64,000 bases of DNA from contig NZ_VIRM01000010.1 of NCBI RefSeq assembly GCF_006874475.1, positions 1 to 64,000 on the forward strand, given 5' to 3'. The notes below the pieces were generated by a model. The model did no database searches. It was not told the DNA's origin and worked only from the letters and a program-made list of their open reading frames with translations. Source of the DNA: Microbispora hainanensis (GTDB lineage: Bacteria > Actinomycetota > Actinomycetes > Streptosporangiales > Streptosporangiaceae). The position numbers and the translations under genes were made by a program. Of this stretch, positions 58,726-64,000 are shown piece after piece (the first letter of the stretch is position 1; every line of letters begins with the position of its first letter).

Positions 58726-60492
58726 ATGACGGAAATCGCCTCAGAAATACTCATCACGCGGCTCGCCGACTGGGGTGTCGACACCGTCTTCGGGCTTCCC
58801 GGTGACGGCATCAACGGCATCATGGAAGGGCTGCGCCGCCACTCCGACCGTGTCCGGTTCGTGCTGGTGCATCACGAGGAGGCGGCCGCCTTCATGGCGG
58901 CGGCGCACGCGAAGGCCACCGGTCGCATCGGGGTGTGCCTGGCCACCTCGGGCCCCGGCGGGATCCACCTGCTCAACGGCCTGTACGACGCCAAGCTCGA
59001 CCACCAGCCGGTGCTGGCCATCACGGGCATGCAGGAGACCAGCGTGCTGGGCACCGGCTATCAGCAGGAGGTCCACCTCGACCGGCTGTACGAGGACGTG
59101 GCCGAGTACAACCTCGTGGTGGACAACCCGGCCCAGCTGCCTGGCGTGGTGGACATCGCCATCCGCACGGCGTACGCGCGCCGCGGGGTGGCCCACCTGT
59201 GCCTGCCCAACGACGTCCAGGTGGCCCCCGCCGACGCCGACCCCTACCAGCACGTCGCCCCCGCACGGCCGCCCGCGACCGCCCCCGTCTACCTGCCCCC
59301 GCCCGGCGTGCCGCGCCAGGAGGACCTCCGGGCCGCCGCCGAGGTGCTCAACGCGGCCCGGCGACCCGCGATCCTGGCCGGCGCCGGCGCCCTGCACGCC
59401 CGCGAGGAGGTGCTGGCCGCCGCCGAGACGCTGGGCGCCCCCGTGATCAAGACGCTTCCCGGCAAGGCGGTCATCCCCGACGACTCGCCGTACGCGGTGG
59501 GCGGGATCGGCCTGCTCGGCACGAAGCCGGGCGAGGAGCTGGTCGAGGACTGCGACACCCTGCTGATGGTCGGCACCAACTTCCCCTACACCAAGCACCT
59601 GCCCGAGCCCGGCAGGGTCCGCGTCGTGCAGATCGACGCCGATCCCGCCCGCGCGGGCGTGCGCATGCCGACCGAGGTGCCGATGATCGGGGACGCCAAG
59701 GAGGGGCTCGCCGCGCTGCTGCCGCTGCTGCACCGCAACGACGACCGGGCGCACCTGGACAAGCACCGGAAGGCCATGGCCGCATGGCGGGAGGACATGG
59801 CCGCCCTGGAGAACCCGCAGCGCACCCCGATCGCCCCGCAGTATCTGATCGGCTGCGTGGACCGGGCCGCCTCCGACGACGCCATCCTCACCTGCGACTC
59901 CGGCACGATCGCCACCTGGGCGGCCCGGCACTGGACGATCCGCGGCGACCGGGAGTTCTACCTGTCGGGCAACCTCGCCACGATGGCCCCCGGCCTGCCG
60001 TACGCGATCGCGGCGCAGCTCGCCCACCCCGGCCGGCAGGTGATCGCGTTCATCGGCGACGGCGGCTTCGCGATGCTCATGGCCGAGTTCCTCACCGCGG
60101 CCCGGCTCGGCCTGCCGATCACCGTGGTCGTGAACAACAACGACTCGCTCGGCCAGATCCTGTGGGAGCAGATGGTGCTGGGATATCCCGAGCACGGGGT
60201 CAGGTTCGGCGCGCCGTCCTCCGACTTCTCCGCCTGGGCCCGCTCCTGCGGCGGCTACGGCCGCAAGGTCACCGACCCCGCGGAGGTGGACGAGGCCGTA
60301 CGGCAGGCCCTCGCCCATCCGGGGCCGGCGCTGGTGGACGTGGCCGTCGACCCGAACGAGCCGCCGATGCCGGGCAAGGTCGCCCGCGACCAGGCGGTCA
60401 GGTTCGCCGAGGCGTTCCTGAAGGGGCAGCCGCACAAGGCGGCCATCGCGACGACGCTGTTCAAGGACAAGATCTCTCAACTGGGGCGGTGA
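58726..60492 (+). CDS. ThDP-dependent enzyme, pyruvate oxidase/acetolactate synthase-like
   Basis: A 588-residue enzyme of the POX/AHAS family. Domain 1: GVDTVFGLPGDGINGIMEGL, VHHEEAAAFMAAAHAKATG with the catalytic Glu, GPGGIHLLNGLYDA. The middle domain binds nucleotide (IPDDSPYAVGGIGLLGTKPGEEL). Domain 3: SGNLATMAPGLPYAIAAQ and the ThDP motif IGDGGFAMLMAEFLTAARLGLPITVVVNNN. It is nearer PoxB-type pyruvate oxidases than acetolactate synthase in its HHEEA region and lacks a regulatory partner. The ATG at 58726 starts a pair with the next gene (4 bases apart). Confidence 0.88.
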   Translation: MTEIASEILITRLADWGVDTVFGLPGDGINGIMEGLRRHSDRVRFVLVHHEEAAAFMAAAHAKATGRIGVCLATSGPGGIHLLNGLYDAKLDHQPVLAITGMQETSVLGTGYQQEVHLDRLYEDVAEYNLVVDNPAQLPGVVDIAIRTAYARRGVAHLCLPNDVQVAPADADPYQHVAPARPPATAPVYLPPPGVPRQEDLRAAAEVLNAARRPAILAGAGALHAREEVLAAAETLGAPVIKTLPGKAVIPDDSPYAVGGIGLLGTKPGEELVEDCDTLLMVGTNFPYTKHLPEPGRVRVVQIDADPARAGVRMPTEVPMIGDAKEGLAALLPLLHRNDDRAHLDKHRKAMAAWREDMAALENPQRTPIAPQYLIGCVDRAASDDAILTCDSGTIATWAARHWTIRGDREFYLSGNLATMAPGLPYAIAAQLAHPGRQVIAFIGDGGFAMLMAEFLTAARLGLPITVVVNNNDSLGQILWEQMVLGYPEHGVRFGAPSSDFSAWARSCGGYGRKVTDPAEVDEAVRQALAHPGPALVDVAVDPNEPPMPGKVARDQAVRFAEAFLKGQPHKAAIATTLFKDKISQLGR

Positions 60493-60496
60493 CGCC

Positions 60497-63400
60497 ATGT
60501 CGGACGAGGTGCTCGTTCCTCCGCCCGTGACGATCCGGCCGCGGCGCCCGTACGTGCGGGTGCGCGACCTGGAGCGGGACCTCGCCGCCCGGGTGGACGG
60601 CGAGGTCAGGTTCGACCCGGGCAGCCGGGGCGCCTACTCCACCGACGGGTCGAACTACCGGCAGGTGCCGCTCGGGGTGGTGGCGCCGCGCACGGTGGAC
60701 GCGGCGGCCGAGGCGATCGCGGTCTGCCGGGAGCACGACGCGCCCGTCACGTCGCGGGGCGGGGGGACGAGCCTGGCCGGTCAGACCTGCAACACCGCCG
60801 TGATCATCGACTGGTCGAAGTACTGCCACCGGCTGGTGTCGGTGGACGCCGCGGCGCGCACCTGCGTGGTCGAGCCCGGCATCGTGCTCGACGTGCTGAA
60901 CCGGCTGCTGGCCGATACCGGCCTGATGTTCGGGCCGCGCCCGTCCACCCACTCCCAGTGCACGCTCGGCGGCATGATCGGCAACAACTCCTGCGGCTCG
61001 ACCGCCCAGGCGTACGGCAAGACCGCCGAAAACGTCGCACGACTGGAGATCCTCACCTACAACGGCCAGCGCATGTGGGTGGGGCCGACCACGGACGAGG
61101 AGTTCGACCGGATCGTCGCCCAGGGCGGGCCTCGGGCGCGGATCTACCGGGAGCTGCGCGCGATCGCCGACGAGCACGCCGACGAGATCCGCCGCCGCTT
61201 CCCCGACATCCCCCGCCGGGTGTCGGGCTACAACCTCGACCAGCTCCTGCCCGAGGCCGGGTTCGACCTGGCCAGGGCGCTGGTCGGATCGGAGGGCACC
61301 CTGGTCACCGTGCTGCGGGCCGAGCTGCGCCTGGTGCCCGTACCCGAGGCCGAGTGCCTCGTCCTGCTCGGCTACCACGACATCGGCGTGGCCGCCGAGG
61401 CGGTGCCGCGCATCGCCCGCTACGGCCCGCTCCAGCTCGAAGGGGTGGACGACAAGCTCGTGGACTTCGAGCGGCGCAAGCACATGCACCCCGACGCCCT
61501 CAGGCGACTGCCGGAGGGCGGCGGCTGGCTCATGGTCTCCTTCGGCGGCCGCTCCCAGAAGGAGGCGGACGACAAGGCCCGTGACCTGCTGAACGAGCTG
61601 AAGGGCAGCGAGCACGCGCCGCACGTCTGCTTCATCGACGAGGCGAAGATCGAAAAGGAGCTGTGGGAGGTCCGCGAGTCCGGGCTCGGCGCCACCGCCC
61701 GCGTGCCCGGCATGCGCGAGACGTGGGAGGGGTTCGAGGACTCGGCCGTCCCGCCCGACCGGCTCGGCGCCTACCTGCGCGACCTGCGCCGCCTGCTGGA
61801 GGAGTTCGACTACGCCGACGCCTCCCTGTACGGGCACTTCGGGCAGGGCTGCGTGCACACCCGCATCCCGTTCGACCTGGTGACGGCCGACGGGGTGGCG
61901 GCCTTCCGGGCCTTCCTCGAACGCGCCGCCGACCTCGTCGTCTCCTACGGCGGCTCGCTGTCCGGCGAGCACGGCGACGGGCAGGCCAGGGGCGAGCTGC
62001 TGCCGAAGATGTTCGGGCCTGCGATCATGACCGCCTTCGAGCAGGTCAAGGCCGTCTTCGACCCCGGCGACCGGATGAATCCCGGCAAGGTCGTCGCACC
62101 GTACCGGCTGGACGAGAACCTGCGGCTCGGCCCCGGGTGGACGCCCGCCGACCCGCCCGTCCACTTCGACTACCCGGACGACGAGGGCAGCTTCCAGCGG
62201 GCGGTGATGCGGTGCGTGGGCGTCGGCCAATGCCGCCGGCACACCGGCGGGGTGATGTGCCCGTCCTACCGGGCCACAGGCGAGGAGGAGCACTCCACCC
62301 GCGGGCGCGCACGGCTGCTGTTCGAGATGCTGAACGGCCACGCCGACTCCGTGGTCAAGGACGGCTGGCGTTCCACCGCCGTACGCGATGCGCTCGACCT
62401 GTGCCTGGCCTGCAAGGGCTGCCGGCACGACTGCCCGATGCAGGTCGACATGGCGACGTACAAGGCCGAGTTCCTCGCCCACCACTACGCCCGCAGAATC
62501 AGGCCGATGGACCACTACGCCATGGGGTGGCTGCCGGTGTGGGCCCGCGTGGCCGCGCTCGCCCCGGGTGTGGTGAACGCGCTGGCGCACGCGCCCCTGC
62601 TGTCGGGCCTGGCCAAGGGCCTGGCGGGGATCGAACCGGCCCGGCCGGCGCCGGACTTCGCCCGGCTGCGCTTCAGCGACTGGTATCGGCACCGCGGGCC
62701 GCGCGGCGGGGGCGAGCGAGGGCCCGTGCTGCTGTGGCCCGACACGTTCACCGACAACTTCCACCCGTACATCGGCCGCGCCGCCGTCTGGGTGCTGGAG
62801 TCGGCGGGCTATCGGGTGCTGATCCCGCCGCGCACGCTGTGCTGCGGCCTGACGTGGATATCGACCGGTCAGCTCAGCGTGGCGCGGCAGGTGCTGCGCC
62901 GCACCCTGCGCACCCTCGCTCCGGCGCTGCGCCGCGGCATTCCGATCGTCGGGCTGGAGCCGAGCTGCACGGCGGTGTTCCGGACCGACGCGCCCGAGCT
63001 GTTCGCCCACGACCGGGACTTCGCCCGGCTGCGCGAGCAGACCAGGACCCTCGCCGAGCTGCTGAGCGCGACCGACGGGTGGGAGCCGCCCCGCATCGAC
63101 CGGGACGCCGTCGCTCAGCCGCACTGCCACCACCACGCGGTGCTCGGCTTCGACACCGACCGGGCGCTGCTGTCCCGTGCCGGGGTGCGGGTGGAGGCGG
63201 CAGGCGGCTGCTGCGGCCTCGCCGGGAACTTCGGCTTCACCGCCGGGCACCTGGAGGTGTCGACGACCTGCGCGGAGCACGAGATCCTGCCGGCCGTCCG
63301 CGCCGCCGACGCCCGCGCGGTCGTCCTCGCCGACGGCTTCAGCTGCCGTACGCAGATCGAGCAGGCGGGGGTGGGACGCCGGGCGGTGCACCTGGCGGAG

Positions 63401-63499
63401 CTGCTGGCGGCCGGGTTGCGCGGCACCCCGCTGAACGAACGTCCCGAGTGCCGCATCGCGCGCAGGCCCGGCCCGGCGCGGGTGCTGGGAACGCGTTAG
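60497..63499 (+). CDS. FAD/Fe-S D-2-hydroxyacid dehydrogenase (YdiJ-like fusion)
   Basis: A 1000-residue respiratory-type dehydrogenase. N-terminal FAD domain (PVTSRGGGTSLAGQTCNTAVII, CTLGGMIGNNSCGS, GYNLDQLLPE, ALVGSEGTL), the FAD-oxidase C domain (GHFGQGCVHTRIPF, LSGEHGDGQARGELL, VFDPGDRMNPGKVV), then two 4Fe-4S motifs (CVGVGQCRRHTGGVMCPSY and CLACKGCRHDCPMQVDM) and CCG domains (PRTLCCGLTWI, GGCCGLAGNFGF). This domain order is that of YdiJ, a D-2-hydroxyglutarate dehydrogenase, and GlcD-GlcF fusions. It oxidises a D-2-hydroxy acid and passes electrons to the chain. It is co-transcribed with the ThDP enzyme. Confidence 0.92.
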   Translation: MSDEVLVPPPVTIRPRRPYVRVRDLERDLAARVDGEVRFDPGSRGAYSTDGSNYRQVPLGVVAPRTVDAAAEAIAVCREHDAPVTSRGGGTSLAGQTCNTAVIIDWSKYCHRLVSVDAAARTCVVEPGIVLDVLNRLLADTGLMFGPRPSTHSQCTLGGMIGNNSCGSTAQAYGKTAENVARLEILTYNGQRMWVGPTTDEEFDRIVAQGGPRARIYRELRAIADEHADEIRRRFPDIPRRVSGYNLDQLLPEAGFDLARALVGSEGTLVTVLRAELRLVPVPEAECLVLLGYHDIGVAAEAVPRIARYGPLQLEGVDDKLVDFERRKHMHPDALRRLPEGGGWLMVSFGGRSQKEADDKARDLLNELKGSEHAPHVCFIDEAKIEKELWEVRESGLGATARVPGMRETWEGFEDSAVPPDRLGAYLRDLRRLLEEFDYADASLYGHFGQGCVHTRIPFDLVTADGVAAFRAFLERAADLVVSYGGSLSGEHGDGQARGELLPKMFGPAIMTAFEQVKAVFDPGDRMNPGKVVAPYRLDENLRLGPGWTPADPPVHFDYPDDEGSFQRAVMRCVGVGQCRRHTGGVMCPSYRATGEEEHSTRGRARLLFEMLNGHADSVVKDGWRSTAVRDALDLCLACKGCRHDCPMQVDMATYKAEFLAHHYARRIRPMDHYAMGWLPVWARVAALAPGVVNALAHAPLLSGLAKGLAGIEPARPAPDFARLRFSDWYRHRGPRGGGERGPVLLWPDTFTDNFHPYIGRAAVWVLESAGYRVLIPPRTLCCGLTWISTGQLSVARQVLRRTLRTLAPALRRGIPIVGLEPSCTAVFRTDAPELFAHDRDFARLREQTRTLAELLSATDGWEPPRIDRDAVAQPHCHHHAVLGFDTDRALLSRAGVRVEAAGGCCGLAGNFGFTAGHLEVSTTCAEHEILPAVRAADARAVVLADGFSCRTQIEQAGVGRRAVHLAELLAAGLRGTPLNERPECRIARRPGPARVLGTR

Positions 63500-64000
63500 C
63501 GGTCGCGGTCGGCGGCCAGGCGGGCCAGGGCTTCAAGACCCGCCGCCGGTCCGGGCGCCAGCTCCGCCGACCGCAGCGCCTCCATCGCCTCGGACAGCAG
63601 GTCGTCCACCCTGGCCAGGCACCACGCCCGGCCGCCCGCCTCGTCGACCAGGCGCGCGGCCCGCGCGAGGTCGGTCTGGGCGAGCGGGCGGCGATACATC
63701 GCGGCGAGCGCGCCGCCGGCCGCCGTGCCCGACGTCAGCGCGGCGACGACCGGCAGGGACTTCTTCCGGTTGCGCAGGTCGGAGTGGACCGGTTTGCCGG
63801 TGACGGCCGGGTCGCCCCAGATGCCCAGCAGGTCGTCCACGATCTGGAACGCCAGCCCCACACGCTCGCCGAACACCCGCAGGAAGGACACCTGCTCGGT
63901 GGTGGCGCCCCCCGGGAGCCCGGCGGCCTGCAGTGCGCCGAGGGCGCAGGCGCAGCCGAACAGCGCGCCCGTCTTCCCCTCCGCCATGCGCACGCACTCC
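63496..64000 (-). CDS. polyprenyl diphosphate synthase, C-terminal part (runs off the window)
   Basis: About 167 C-terminal residues are in the window: MAEGKTGALFGCACALGALQ (substrate Lys), RVGLAFQIVDDLLGIWGD (second Asp-rich motif), KPVHSDLRNRKKSLPVVAAL. This is a trans-prenyltransferase of the FPP/GGPP type; the first Asp motif lies beyond the right edge. It supplies prenyl diphosphates and may feed the hopanoid operon 15 kb away. The stop overlaps the end of the dehydrogenase gene on the other strand by 3 bases. Confidence 0.9.
   Translation of the reverse strand, partial: ECVRMAEGKTGALFGCACALGALQAAGLPGGATTEQVSFLRVFGERVGLAFQIVDDLLGIWGDPAVTGKPVHSDLRNRKKSLPVVAALTSGTAAGGALAAMYRRPLAQTDLARAARLVDEAGGRAWCLARVDDLLSEAMEALRSAELAPGPAAGLEALARLAADRDR

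Noticed and set aside
60461-63391. 976-residue minus-strand frame across the dehydrogenase
   Set aside because: Antisense shadow of a 1000-residue gene with clear FAD and Fe-S motifs.
1-64000. tRNA, rRNA, integrase, transposase or attachment sites
   Set aside because: I found no tRNA- or rRNA-like sequence and no recognisable recombinase or IS terminal repeats, so the rearrangements in the first 13 kb have no visible mobile element to explain them.

Overview
The window is one continuous stretch of very GC-rich DNA with strong third-position GC bias, many GTG starts, operons linked by GTGA/ATGA overlaps and many long antisense shadow frames. The gene content is typical of a filamentous actinomycete: a hopanoid cluster with HpnC/D/E, HelR behind a rifamycin-associated element, an ECF41-type sigma factor, a GPP34 protein and SPW-repeat proteins. 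I infer Streptosporangiales or a close relative; no rRNA or tRNA is present to settle it.

Region 1 (0.4-10.2 kb) is a damaged secondary-metabolite locus. An IlvD/Edd-type dehydratase and a free carrier protein lead into a mosaic of gene pieces: an ATP-grasp-like N-terminus, two pieces of a ScoE/Rv0097-like (isonitrile-forming) Fe(II) oxygenase, the N-terminus of a crotonyl-CoA carboxylase/reductase, and an intact type II thioesterase. An N-truncated FcoT-like thioesterase fused to a carrier domain follows, then a KS-AT-DH-ACP polyketide synthase whose KS has lost the active-site cysteine block, and an acyl-AMP ligase. The set (oxygenase, FcoT thioesterase, carrier protein, acyl ligase) resembles isonitrile lipopeptide pathways without the NRPS.

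Region 2 (10.2-30 kb) is accessory and regulatory: a GntR/YtrA pair behind an inverted repeat, helR with its element, a GbsR/MarR regulator-methyltransferase pair divergent from an FAD monooxygenase with three 17-bp palindromes between them, an ECF41-like sigma factor with a divergent SDR, WYL and DeoR regulators, an MFS exporter, an APC permease operon, small membrane proteins and a pentapeptide-like protein.

Region 3 (30.9-37 kb) is a tightly overlapped operon: a polar amino acid ABC importer, a D-aminoacylase and a beta-lactamase-fold hydrolase without signal peptide. It is preceded by a perfect palindrome and followed by a LysR gene. It looks like uptake and cytosolic breakdown of an N-acyl or D-amino-acid compound.

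Region 4 (37-48.4 kb) holds envelope lipid functions: a MGDG-synthase-type glycosyltransferase, a polysaccharide deacetylase, then the hopanoid operon hpnC-hpnD-hpnE-shc-(hpnG::ispH fusion)-hpnH. A polyprenyl synthetase running off the right end may also serve terpenoid supply.

Region 5 (48.4-64 kb) contains an SDR, a VapBC-like pair, two head-to-head gene remnants, an ABC exporter with its two-component system, an ATP-dependent DNA ligase, a second two-component system, a frameshifted OmpA-like pseudogene, an enolase-superfamily enzyme, a pyruvate-oxidase-like ThDP enzyme and a 1000-residue FAD/Fe-S D-2-hydroxyacid dehydrogenase.

Two patterns recur. Short tandem repeats (12-16 bp) sit at gene boundaries. 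Several genes show in-frame internal deletions or paired N-terminal losses, which are either real decay or assembly artefacts.
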